64,000 nt of DNA, taken from NCBI RefSeq assembly GCF_001514285.1, contig NZ_KQ949033.1, positions 124,001-188,000 on the forward strand. Direction: 5' to 3'. The first letter of the stretch is position 1. Every line of letters begins with the position of its first letter. The DNA comes from Streptomyces sp. DSM 15324. GTDB taxonomy: Bacteria > Actinomycetota > Actinomycetes > Streptomycetales > Streptomycetaceae. Both the position numbers and the translations under genes were made by a program. This document shows, piece by piece, positions 15,004-22,736 of the stretch. The notes beneath the pieces are model-generated. The model saw only the letters and a program-made list of their open reading frames with translations, was not told the DNA's origin and did not search any database.

Positions 15004-16290
15004 GTGTACCTCGCGGACTCCCGCGGCACCGCGCCGGCCGTCGCCCAGGACATCCGTCCCGGGCGGCGGCCGGCCGCCGTGCCCTCCACCGTGCTGGCCC
15101 TCGGCGCCGTCAGCCTGATCACGGACGTCTCCTCCGAGATGGTCACCGCCGTCCTGCCGCTCTACGTCGTCGCGGGCCTCGGTCTGTCGCCGCTCGGCTT
15201 CGGACTCCTCGACGGCATCAACAACGGCGTCGGGGCGCTCGTACGGCTGGCGGGCGGCCATCTCGCCGACCGAGGGGGCCACCGGCACAAGGCGGTCGCG
15301 GGCCTCGGCTACGGTCTGTCGGCCCTGTGCAAGCCGCTGCTGCTGGTCGCCCACACCCTGCCGGTGATCAGCGGCGTGCTCGCGGCCGACCGCACCGGCA
15401 AGGGGCTGCGCACCGCGCCCCGGGACGCAATGATCTCGCTGGCCACCGAGCCCGAGCGCCGGGGACGCGCCTTCGGGGTGCACCGGGCGATGGACACCAC
15501 CGGCGCGCTGCTCGGCCCGCTCGTCGCCTTCGCCGTGCTGCGGGCCACCGTCGACGGCTACGACGCGGTCTTCGCCGTGAGCGGCTGCGTGGCCGTGCTC
15601 GGAGTGCTGGTGCTGGTGCTGTTCGTACCCGCCCGCATCACCCCCGCGGGGGCCGTACGGCCTCCCGAGACGGCCCGGCCGACGCTGCGGGAGGCGTTGG
15701 CGCTGCTGCGGCGCCCGGCCCTGCGGCGGCTGACCGTGTGCGCGGCGCTGCTGGGCCTGACGACGGTCAGCGACTCCTTCCTGTATCTGCTGCTCCAGCG
15801 CGAGGGAGGGCTGCCCGCCGATCTGTTCCCGCTGCTGCCGCTGGGCACCGCCGCCGTCTTCCTGCTGCTCGCCGTCCCGCTCGGGGCGCTCGCCGACCGG
15901 ACCGGCCGCCGCCGGCTCTTCCTCGCCGGGCACGGGGCCCTGCTGCTCGGGTACGCCCTGGTGCTCTCCCCGTGGCACGGCGTCCCGGCGGTGTCGGCGG
16001 TCCTCGTCCTGCACGGCACCTTCTACGCCGCCACCGACGGGGTCCTCGCCGCCGCCACCGCCGGTGCCGTCCCGGACCGGCACCAGGGCGCCGGGCAGGC
16101 CCTGGTCGGCACCGGTCAGGCGCTGGCCCGGTTCACCTGCTCGCTGGCCTTCGGCGCGGCCTGGAGCCTGTGGGGCGGGCGGACCGCGCTCGCGGCCACG
16201 GCCTGCGCCCTGGCCCTCAGCGCGCTGGCCGCCGGGTACGTCCTGCGCCCCTCCGCCGTCCGCGCACCGGACGAGGCGGTGTCCGTATGA
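15004..16290 (+). CDS. MFS transporter
   Basis: A 428-residue transporter with about twelve hydrophobic helices. The first helix carries SLITDVSSEMV, typical of an MFS subgroup with a D-x-S-x-EM signature, and the loop between helices 2 and 3 has GGHLADRGGHRHK, the family motif A. A second A-like motif, GALADRTGRRR, follows helix 8. GTG 15004 lies five bases after the phosphoesterase stop; it gives a short hydrophilic leader before helix 1. The stop overlaps the next start as ATGA, so it is translated with a membrane-anchored beta-propeller protein. The substrate is unknown. Confidence 0.82.
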   Translation: MYLADSRGTAPAVAQDIRPGRRPAAVPSTVLALGAVSLITDVSSEMVTAVLPLYVVAGLGLSPLGFGLLDGINNGVGALVRLAGGHLADRGGHRHKAVAGLGYGLSALCKPLLLVAHTLPVISGVLAADRTGKGLRTAPRDAMISLATEPERRGRAFGVHRAMDTTGALLGPLVAFAVLRATVDGYDAVFAVSGCVAVLGVLVLVLFVPARITPAGAVRPPETARPTLREALALLRRPALRRLTVCAALLGLTTVSDSFLYLLLQREGGLPADLFPLLPLGTAAVFLLLAVPLGALADRTGRRRLFLAGHGALLLGYALVLSPWHGVPAVSAVLVLHGTFYAATDGVLAAATAGAVPDRHQGAGQALVGTGQALARFTCSLAFGAAWSLWGGRTALAATACALALSALAAGYVLRPSAVRAPDEAVSV

Positions 16291-17384
16291 CCGGCGCCGG
16301 CACACCCCGGACCGGAGGCCGGAACGGCACGAGCGGGACCGACACCCCCCGCACCGGCATGACCGGGACCGGCCGGCGGCTGGTGATCCTGCTGGTGGCC
16401 GTCCTACTGCTGGGGAGCGTGGGGACCGGGGCGGTGCTGTACGCGGCGCACCGGTCGGGCATGCGGGACCAGCAGCAGGCCGACGGACCGGCCGTGCGGG
16501 CCGGCAGTGTCTCGCTGCGGCCCGCCTCCGGCCGCCGGCTGCTGGTGCGCAACCTGGCCTGGGGGCCGCACCGCGACGAGATCGCCAGCGTGCCCGCCGA
16601 CGATCCGGGGGGACCGCGCACCGTGTCGGGCGTCAAGTGCCTGCGCTTCCACGCGGCGGCGGGCACCGGCATCTGTCTCCAGGCCGTGCACGGGGCACTG
16701 CGGGACACCTACCGGGCAGTGGTGCTCGACGCGCGCCTGCACGAGCTGCGCCACTTCGCGGTGCCGGGCATCCCGACGCGGGCCCGGGTCTCCCCCTCGG
16801 GGCACCTGGTCGCCTGGACGGTCTTCGTGAGCGGGGACTCGTACGCCGGTACGGACTTCTCCACCCGCACGGCGATCGTCGACACCCGCACCTGGACGGT
16901 CGACGACAATCTGGAGACCTTCCGCGTCGTCAAGGACGGGCACGCCCACCACGCGGCCGACACCAACGTCTGGGGTGTCACCTTCGCCGACGACCGCCGC
17001 TTCTACGCCACCCTGGCGACGGGCGGGAAGACCTATCTCGTCCGGGGCGACGTCACGGCCCGCACCCTCACCACCCTGCACGCCAACGTCGAATGCCCTT
17101 CGCTGTCGCCCGACGGGACCCGGATCGCGTACAAGAAGCGGGTGAAGGGGGCCTCGCCCGACGCGCCCTGGCGGCTGTACGTGCTCGATCTGCGGACCCT
17201 GAAGGAGAGCCCGACGGCCGAGACCCGCACCCTCGACGACCAGGCGCTGTGGGCTGACGACCACACGCTCGTCTACGCCCTCCCCGGCGACTACGGCTCC
17301 GATCTGTGGACCGTGTCCGCCGACGGCGGCGGCACGGCCCGCCGGCTGATGGACTCCGCCGTCGCCCCGGCCTACCTGAGGTGA
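16287..17384 (+). CDS. membrane-anchored TolB-like beta-propeller protein
   Basis: A 365-residue protein with a Gly/Thr-rich cytoplasmic leader (about 1-30), one membrane helix (about 31-52) and a long extracytoplasmic part with repeated four-strand blades. SPSGHLVAWTVF, SLSPDGTRIAYKK and LWTVSADGGG are classical propeller phrases. It is coupled to the MFS gene by ATGA, so it may sit at the membrane beside the transporter, perhaps binding its substrate or cell wall. There is no enzyme motif. Similar pairs occur in Streptomyces without a known role. Confidence 0.7.
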   Translation: MTGAGTPRTGGRNGTSGTDTPRTGMTGTGRRLVILLVAVLLLGSVGTGAVLYAAHRSGMRDQQQADGPAVRAGSVSLRPASGRRLLVRNLAWGPHRDEIASVPADDPGGPRTVSGVKCLRFHAAAGTGICLQAVHGALRDTYRAVVLDARLHELRHFAVPGIPTRARVSPSGHLVAWTVFVSGDSYAGTDFSTRTAIVDTRTWTVDDNLETFRVVKDGHAHHAADTNVWGVTFADDRRFYATLATGGKTYLVRGDVTARTLTTLHANVECPSLSPDGTRIAYKKRVKGASPDAPWRLYVLDLRTLKESPTAETRTLDDQALWADDHTLVYALPGDYGSDLWTVSADGGGTARRLMDSAVAPAYLR

Positions 17385-17520
17385 CCGTGCCCGTGAGGCC
17401 GCGTTCTTGGCACGAGCCCGCGTGCTTGGCATGAGCCTGGTGGAACCGGAGGGGCGTAACGGGCGTTTTCCCCTGTGCACGGGGTGGACCCGGCGGCCGA
17501 TCCGGAGGAACGAGGGCGAC

Positions 17521-17778
17521 GTGACGAGTGACAAGGCCCGAAGGCTGTTCGAGGCGCTCGACCTCGATCAGGACGGGACCCTGACCAGGGCGGAGGTGAT
17601 CACCGCCCTGCGGACCAGGGGCCCGTCGCTCGCCGCGTCGGGGGTGCTGCCGTTCCACGGCCTGGGGGACGCCGACGCCTCCTCCGCCCTGTTCGACGCG
17701 GCCGACCAGAACGGGGACGCGGTGCTGACGCCGGAGGAGTTCGCGGCGGTCGTCGACCGGCGCTTCGGCTGGAACTGA
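17521..17778 (+). CDS. small EF-hand calcium-binding protein
   Basis: An 85-residue acidic protein with two EF-hand loops: DLDQDGTLTRAEV (about residues 14-26) and DQNGDAVLTPEEF (about 64-76), each with Asp/Asn at positions 1, 3 and 5 and Glu at 12. It belongs to the calcium-binding proteins of the Streptomyces CabC/CabD type, thought to buffer calcium during differentiation. GTG 17521 has GGAGG about 12 bases upstream and a closer GAGGG. It is monocistronic, 136 bases after the propeller gene. There is no signal peptide, so it is cytoplasmic. Confidence 0.85.
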   Translation: MTSDKARRLFEALDLDQDGTLTRAEVITALRTRGPSLAASGVLPFHGLGDADASSALFDAADQNGDAVLTPEEFAAVVDRRFGWN

Positions 17779-17892
17779 ACCCCGGGCCTGCGGCGCCCGC
17801 CGCCCGCCCCAAATGCGTCGCGCCCCGCGGGCGACGGCCACTAGCCTCCGCGGGGACAAGACGAAGAGGCGGCGACCGCGAGAGGGGCACGC

Positions 17893-18585
17893 ATGGGGAC
17901 CGACCGACTGGGCCTGCTGCTCGACCAGTTCGACTGTGCCAGGCAGAGGGCCCAGGTACGGCTGGCGGGGCTGGGGGACGAGGAGTACCTCTGGGAGCCG
18001 GCGGCGGACTGCTGGTCGATCCGGCGCCGCGGGGAGGCGAGGACCCCCCGTGCGTTCGGGCCGGGCGACTGGGTGCTGGACCAGGGCGCCCCGGACATCC
18101 CGCCGAGCGAGTACGCCGAGGTGGCCCGGCAGGCCGCGGACGGGATGTCCGTGGCCAAGATCGCGGAGGACTGGAGCGTGAGCGTGCGGCGGGTCGAGGA
18201 GGTCCTCGCCCACACCGGCCCGGTGCTGCCCGACCGGACGCCGGTCACCACGATCGCCTGGCGGCTGGGGCACCTCCACTACGGCTTCGCGGGCGGCTGG
18301 GAGTGGGCCTTCGGCGAACGGCGCCGGGATCCGAAGCTGATGGTCGACTTCACCCCCGACGCCTCCCTCGCCCTCGAAGGGTTCTGGGCCTCGGTCGACC
18401 GCTGGCGCGAGGCCGTCGCCAACGTCACCGACGAACAGCTCGACACCGTCGGCTTCTCCCAGTATCCCTACGGCTCCGACCCCGACGATCCGTTCGTGGA
18501 CGTGCTCTGGGGCGGCAACCTGGAGTTCATCCACCACATGTCCGAGATCGCCCTGCTGCGCGACCTCTGGCAGCACCGGGCCTGA
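17893..18585 (+). CDS. DinB-family protein with an inserted helix-turn-helix-like segment
   Basis: A 230-residue protein. The N-terminal LLLDQFDCARQRAQ and DEEYLWEP...CWSIRRR, the central TTIAWRLGHLHYGF and the late LEFIHHMSEIALLRDL are hallmarks of the actinobacterial DinB_2 (mycothiol/bacillithiol-transferase-like) four-helix fold, and supply the His metal ligands. Between residues about 70 and 110, where relatives have a short loop, this protein has YAEVARQAADGMSVAKIAED followed by WSVSVRRVEEVLAH, which reads like a DNA-binding HTH. The frame is uninterrupted, so the insert is translated. A -10-like TAGCCT lies about 50 bases upstream. The enzyme substrate is unknown. Confidence 0.75.
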   Translation: MGTDRLGLLLDQFDCARQRAQVRLAGLGDEEYLWEPAADCWSIRRRGEARTPRAFGPGDWVLDQGAPDIPPSEYAEVARQAADGMSVAKIAEDWSVSVRRVEEVLAHTGPVLPDRTPVTTIAWRLGHLHYGFAGGWEWAFGERRRDPKLMVDFTPDASLALEGFWASVDRWREAVANVTDEQLDTVGFSQYPYGSDPDDPFVDVLWGGNLEFIHHMSEIALLRDLWQHRA

Positions 18586-18828
18586 CGGCACGCGGCGTTC
18601 CCGGCCCGCGCCTCCTGCGACACCGCTCGCCGGACGCCTTGCCCCCACACCCCCCGTACTCGAACTGCCGTTCACCCGCCCCGACCCGCAACGTCCGGGC
18701 GTCCGGCGAGTTCTCAGGTCACGGTGTCGTCTGCCGCGTACGGTAGCCCCGCTGCCTCGCCTCGCCCTGTGCGGTGGCGCGGATACGCACAGTGAAGGAA
18801 CGGCAAGAGGGAAAGGAAACGGGCGAGG

Positions 18829-20382
18829 ATGACGGAGGCCACGGCGAGCGAGCCGGACGAGCGGGTACTGGGGCGCCGGTGGACGGTGCGACTGGACCCC
18901 GCCGGTCGTGGCAGCGCGGCGGTACGCGTCTCGTGCAGCCGCCCTGCCTGCGCCGAGCAGCGACTGCCGTCCGCCGCCGCCGGCCGTGCGGCCGCGGTCG
19001 AACACCTCAAGTCCCATCTGCGGGCGGTCGCGGAGCCTCGGGCCGGGGCGTACTGCGCGTGCCGGGCCGACAGCTGCCGTACGCACATCTCTCCCGCCGA
19101 CCGGCAGCCGGGCGGCCAGCCCTGGCGGTGCGGCGGTGCGGTCGTCCTGGCCGTGGTCGTCGACCGGCAGGGCCGCTGGTGGCAGGCGATCGAGTGCTGC
19201 GCGCGCTGCGCGGCCGCGACCCCCGGCGCGAAGGTCGTCACCGCCGCCCCGCTCCCGGCCGGGTCGGCGGCCGACCGCCCGGTGGCCGCGCCGGCCGGGG
19301 CGCCCCGGTTCTCCGACACCTCCCCGCCCCCGGCCGGTGCGCGCGGGGTGCCGGCGCCCCGCTCCTCGCCCGCGCCGCGCACCCGCCCGCACGGGAAGAT
19401 CGCCCAGCGGATCGTCCCGCACGATCTGCGGCCCACCGCCCTGCGGGACGAACTCGCCGCACTGGGCGACCTGTTCCGCGCGTACCAGAAGCAGGCCGAA
19501 CCCGATCTGGCGCTCCTCGCGGACCTCCATGAACGCAAGGCGCGCGCCTTCACCACCTGGGCCGAGGTGAGCGGGGACAGGGCGCTGCGGCGGGAGGCGC
19601 TGCGCGCCGAGCAGGCCGCCGCCGCGGCCCGTTCCCAGCACCTCCAGCGCGGGGGTTTCGGCACGGACGCCGAGGGGCCGGCCGTCAGCCGTGTGCTGAA
19701 CGTGCCGGCTCAGTGGGGGCACGTACGGTCCGTCCTCGCGCACGTGGCCGGGCACAGCCCGCTGCCGGGGCCGGACGCCCGGCTGCTCGCCCTGATGCTG
19801 ACCCTGCGCACCGCGCACGCGGGGACCGGCAATGTCGTCGGCCAGGACGTCACCGCGCTGAACCTGACGGATCCGCAGGACCTGGTCGAGCGGCTGATCG
19901 ACTGCGGATGGCTGGTCGTCCCCGGCACCGCCGAGGACCTGCTCGCCTCCCGGCCGGAGAACCCCGTCGCGGTCACCGTCCCCTCCCTGGCGCCGCGCGA
20001 GGACGGCTCCGGACCGTTCGCGTTCGGCAGGAAGACACGGCCCAGGCTGAGCGGGTGGGCCCAGCGGGTCGTCTCGGACAAGAAGCTCCGCAAGGCCCAA
20101 GCCGGCGCGGCCACCCGCCTGCTGGCGCTGACGCTGGCCACCCACGCCGACGGCTCGGGCCGCCTCGGCGCCGACGAGCCGGGCATCGCCCTGAGTTCGC
20201 TCACGGCCGCGGTCCCGGTGGACGCCGGCGAGTTGCCGCACCTGCTGGAGCAGCTCACGGCAGCGGCCTGGCTCGCCGAGGCCACGCTCACCGACACCCA
20301 TCTGACCGGTCGGCTCACCGAACGCGTCCTGCCCCTGACCTGCCCCCTCCCCCGGGCGGACCGAACGGATCAGGCCGGGTAG
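18829..20382 (+). CDS. Cys-rich protein of unknown function
   Basis: A 517-residue protein that I do not recognise. Residues about 35-135 contain a cysteine cluster (CSRPAC, CACRADSC, a single Cys, then CCARC) alternating with His, which looks like one or two zinc-binding modules. A Pro/Ala/Arg linker (about 140-185) leads to a helical region (about 195-275) and a C-terminal half with LRTAHAGTGNVVGQDVTALN and a repeat of similar helices near 425-490, compatible with winged-helix folds. No membrane segment is seen. AAAGGA lies upstream of ATG 18829. It is the last gene before an insertion element. A nucleic-acid-binding role is a guess from the cysteines and helices. Confidence 0.6.
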   Translation: MTEATASEPDERVLGRRWTVRLDPAGRGSAAVRVSCSRPACAEQRLPSAAAGRAAAVEHLKSHLRAVAEPRAGAYCACRADSCRTHISPADRQPGGQPWRCGGAVVLAVVVDRQGRWWQAIECCARCAAATPGAKVVTAAPLPAGSAADRPVAAPAGAPRFSDTSPPPAGARGVPAPRSSPAPRTRPHGKIAQRIVPHDLRPTALRDELAALGDLFRAYQKQAEPDLALLADLHERKARAFTTWAEVSGDRALRREALRAEQAAAAARSQHLQRGGFGTDAEGPAVSRVLNVPAQWGHVRSVLAHVAGHSPLPGPDARLLALMLTLRTAHAGTGNVVGQDVTALNLTDPQDLVERLIDCGWLVVPGTAEDLLASRPENPVAVTVPSLAPREDGSGPFAFGRKTRPRLSGWAQRVVSDKKLRKAQAGAATRLLALTLATHADGSGRLGADEPGIALSSLTAAVPVDAGELPHLLEQLTAAAWLAEATLTDTHLTGRLTERVLPLTCPLPRADRTDQAG

Positions 20383-20507
20383 GCAGGCCGCGCCGCACTC
20401 CCCCGACACCCCACACCCGACGCCGGCCTCCCTGCCCCCGCCTCCCACGTCCCGCCGCCCGACCAGGGTCTCTGACTGTTGCGGGTTTCGCTTAGGGATC
20501 CTTGTGG

Positions 20508-21173
20508 ATGCTGCATAGCAGAGGGTGTGTGGATCTGTGGGTGATCCGCCAGGCGAACGAGGGCAGGGTTCCGGTGGTGTGGGTGGGGCGTGAACGGCGC
20601 TTCCGCACCGAGCCGTTGGACGCTCTGACCGGCTGTCCGGATACGGCCGGGCGGCGTGAGGCTCTGTATGTGAGGGTTTCGGGCACCAGTGGGCAGGAGT
20701 CTTCGCCGGCCGCGCAGGAAGCCGAACTGCGGGCGTCGGCTTCGGGGGCGACGGTCGCGGTCTTCAAGGACCGTGCTTCGGGGCTGCGGGAGTCACGGCC
20801 GGGGCTTGACCGGCTGGTGAAACGGGCCGCGAAGGGGGAGTTCACCCATGTGCGGATCACTCACGTTGACCGGTTGGCCCGCTTCGGTGCGGGCTGGTTG
20901 ATCCAGGTTCTGGCCCATCACCGCGTTACGGTCGAGGTGTTGCATTCCAAGGGAGCGGCCGGGGCGATGGAGGAGTTGCTGGACGATTTCATGTCGCTGG
21001 TGGCCACCTTCGCCGGTCGCATGTACGGGATGCGCTCGCGTGAGGCGCGGCGGCGGCTTCTGGCCGAAGCCGGGGGCCGCATGGACCAGCCTGCCCTCGG
21101 AGCCGGAGCCGCAGCCGCAGCCGCAGCCGCAGCCGGAGCCGGAGCCGGAGTTGCGGGTGAAGATCGTGGCTAG
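20508..21173 (+). mobile_element. tnpA: IS607-type serine recombinase (TnpA), N-terminus shortened
   Basis: A 221-residue small serine recombinase of the IS607 kind. A partial MerR-like DNA-binding segment comes first (ANEGRVPVVWVGRERRFR), then the catalytic domain with the nucleophile Ser in ALYVRVSG, the EAELRA and DRASGLRESRPGLDRLV segments, and ITHVDRLARFGAGWL with the conserved Arg. Full IS607 TnpA proteins have a complete HTH before this, so the 5' end may be trimmed. The last 35 residues are an Ala/Gly run from a GCAGCC repeat and are probably not original. Codon use is less GC-biased at third positions than in neighbours. The catalytic motifs are intact, so activity cannot be excluded. 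Confidence 0.75.
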
Positions 21174-21230
21174 GCTGGTGGCGACGGCGACGTGTAGTGC
21201 CTTCCGTGGTGTGCTCGAGAGCAGCGGTGA
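21096..21230 (+). pseudogene. possible N-terminal remnant of an IS607 tnpB (RNA-guided nuclease) gene
   Basis: In frame 1, overlapping the end of tnpA, codons read SEPEPQPQPQPQPEPEPEL followed by RVKIVARLVATATCSAFRGV. IS607 elements normally carry tnpB overlapping the end of tnpA in another frame, and TnpB proteins begin with a VKxxxRLxPT strand followed by a helix. The match is short, and nothing of the RuvC or zinc-finger region follows, so if this is tnpB it has lost almost everything. Confidence 0.3.
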
Positions 21231-21772
21231 GCGGGTCGGGTCGTCCGAAGAGGACCACCCGCCGCCTGCGCCGCCAGCGCCACGCGGAGAGCGCCCCGCC
21301 CCGGCCACGCGGGCCCAGGACCACCCCGGACAAGGGGCGCCCCACCCCCAGCAGGCCCACCGACCCCCGGCACCGAGCTGCCCGACGCACCGCCGCAGGC
21401 CCGGGCCAGAAAACTTCCCGCCGTATGCCCGACGCGCGTACGGTCCCCGCCACCACCCCCACCACGGGGGCAGTCCAGCGTCCGGCGGGGCATGACACCA
21501 CGACACCAGCAGCATTCAGGCCGGCGTCAGGTCATGGAGTACCCGCACCCCACCGAACCGAAGAAGACCTTCTTCAATCCGGCCGGGTGCGGCTCTCACG
21601 CAGAACCTGTCGACGACGCACCCGCGCCGCCGAGCGGACCGGCTTCCACCACCTGCACGCCACCGAAGTCCACCCCCTCACCCCGAGGTTCGGACCCCAC
21701 GACGGCAGCAGACGACCACGCCGCGCCCGAAAAGCCTGAAACCCACAGGCACACACAGAGTTCTAGAGACGC
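21174..21772. other. eroded non-coding stretch after the recombinase
   Basis: About 600 bases with no convincing gene on either strand. It starts with GCAGCC/GGAGCC repeats, continues with C- and A-rich sequence unlike the codon pattern of neighbours, and contains a 16-base palindrome GAAGAAG-AC-CTTCTTC at 21560-21575. It is probably decayed remains of the insertion element and its flank. The open readings that enter the GntR gene from this side lack codon bias. Confidence 0.5.
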
Positions 21773-22423
21773 TCAGAGCAGGGAGCGGATCGCGCTCTCG
21801 AAGTGCTCCACGTGCTCGGCGGCCAGGGCCGCGGCGCGGTCCCCGTCGCCCGCCAGGACCGCGCGGACGAGCGGACCGTGCTCGCCCACATGGCCGGCCA
21901 GTCCGGGCAGACGGTCGAGGAACAGGCACCAGATGCGCGTGGCCAGGTTGTCGTAGCGCACGAGCGTGTCCTGGAGGAAGGGGTTGCCCGTGGCGGTGTA
22001 CAGCGCCCGGTGCAACCGGAGGTCCAGCGCGAGGAGTTCGCCGACCTCCCGTCCGGCGGCCGCGTCGAGCTCCTGAAGGAGCCTGCTCAGTACGGCCCGG
22101 TCGCCCGCGCCGGCCCGGCGCGCGGCGCAGTCGGCGGCCAGCGGCTCCAGCCGGAGGCGCACCTCGGTGAGATGGCCGAGGTCGGTGATCTGGACCTCGG
22201 AGGCGAACGTGCCGCGCCGCGGGTAGGAGACCACGAGCCGGTCCGCCTCCAGACGCTTCAGCGCCTCGCGCACCGGTGTGCGTCCGACCCCCAACTCCGC
22301 CGCCACCTGCTCGTCGTTGATGGGCGTCCCGGGCGCGATCTGGAGCGTCACCAGGCTGTCGCACAGGGCCCTGTAGGCCCGCTCGGCCAGGGTGAGCCCC
22401 TCCTCCGCCACCACGACCGACAT
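21773..22423 (-). CDS. GntR-family (FCD/FadR-type) regulator of the sarcosine operon
   Basis: A 216-residue regulator. The N-terminal winged HTH (about 10-75) shows ERAYRALCDSLV, INDEQVAAELGVGRTPVREA and the VVSYPRRGTFA wing. The C-terminal FCD domain (about 85-210) has the helical bundle with metal-binding residues: LEPLAADCAAR, DLRLHRALYTATGNPFL, and a late EHVEHF. It is divergent from the sarcosine oxidase operon, with a perfect CTGATATATCAG palindrome over that operon's promoter, so it is very likely its repressor, released by sarcosine or a related amine. The gene is intact. Confidence 0.9.
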   Translation of the reverse strand: MSVVVAEEGLTLAERAYRALCDSLVTLQIAPGTPINDEQVAAELGVGRTPVREALKRLEADRLVVSYPRRGTFASEVQITDLGHLTEVRLRLEPLAADCAARRAGAGDRAVLSRLLQELDAAAGREVGELLALDLRLHRALYTATGNPFLQDTLVRYDNLATRIWCLFLDRLPGLAGHVGEHGPLVRAVLAGDGDRAAALAAEHVEHFESAIRSLL

Positions 22424-22510
22424 GGCGCGCCCTCCTCGCCCACTCTGCTGCTCCTGGGCCGCCAGACTACCCGACGACTCCTTGACGACTGACCTGCAAT
22501 ACGCCTACAA

Positions 22511-22522
22511 CTGATATATCAG
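22511..22522. promoter_or_regulatory. GntR operator overlapping the -35 of the sarcosine operon
   Basis: CTGATATATCAG is a perfect 12-base palindrome in the intergenic region. Its left half coincides with the -35 position of a TAGTCT -10 element (17-base spacer). FCD-type GntR proteins bind short TGATATATCA-like palindromes, so bound regulator would block RNA polymerase. Confidence 0.6.
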
Positions 22523-22533
22523 ACGTACGCGCC

Positions 22534-22539
22534 TAGTCT
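22534..22539 (+). promoter_or_regulatory. -10 element of the sarcosine operon promoter
   Basis: TAGTCT lies 14 bases before ATG 22554, with AAGGGG as ribosome site between them. The -35 (CTGATA, 22511-22516) lies inside the operator palindrome. Confidence 0.5.
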
Positions 22540-22553
22540 TCCAAGGGGCCCGC

Positions 22554-22736
22554 ATGAGCTTCTCCCAGCCGCTGACCCTGTTCGACCCGGAGGTCGCCGC
22601 CGCGGTCGACGCGGAGCTGGAGCGCGAGCATTCGACGGGACTCTCCGCCGAACGGGCCGGTGCGCTGCGCGGCCGGGTGGCGAGGCTCGCCGCCGCGTTC
22701 CCCCTGCACCCCGAGCTGAACGGAGCCGCGGCATGA
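22554..22736 (+). pseudogene. glyA: internally deleted serine hydroxymethyltransferase mini-gene (glyA remnant)
   Basis: Sixty codons with intact start, ribosome site and stop. Residues 1 to about 27 (MSFSQPLTLFDPEVAAAVDA plus ELEREHST) match the extreme N-terminus of actinobacterial SHMT. Residues about 30-56 (LRGRVARLAAAFPLHPEL) match its extreme C-terminus. About 350-400 codons between them, including the PLP-lysine and all catalytic residues, are gone without loss of frame. SHMT genes commonly head sarcosine oxidase operons, which explains the origin. The stop overlaps the soxB start as ATGA, so the remnant still delivers ribosomes to soxB. It cannot be an enzyme. Whether the 60-residue peptide accumulates is unknown. 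Confidence 0.6.

Noticed and set aside
21492..21956. Plus-strand reading running into the GntR gene
   Set aside because: The intact GntR regulator lies on the other strand and this frame lacks codon bias and homology.
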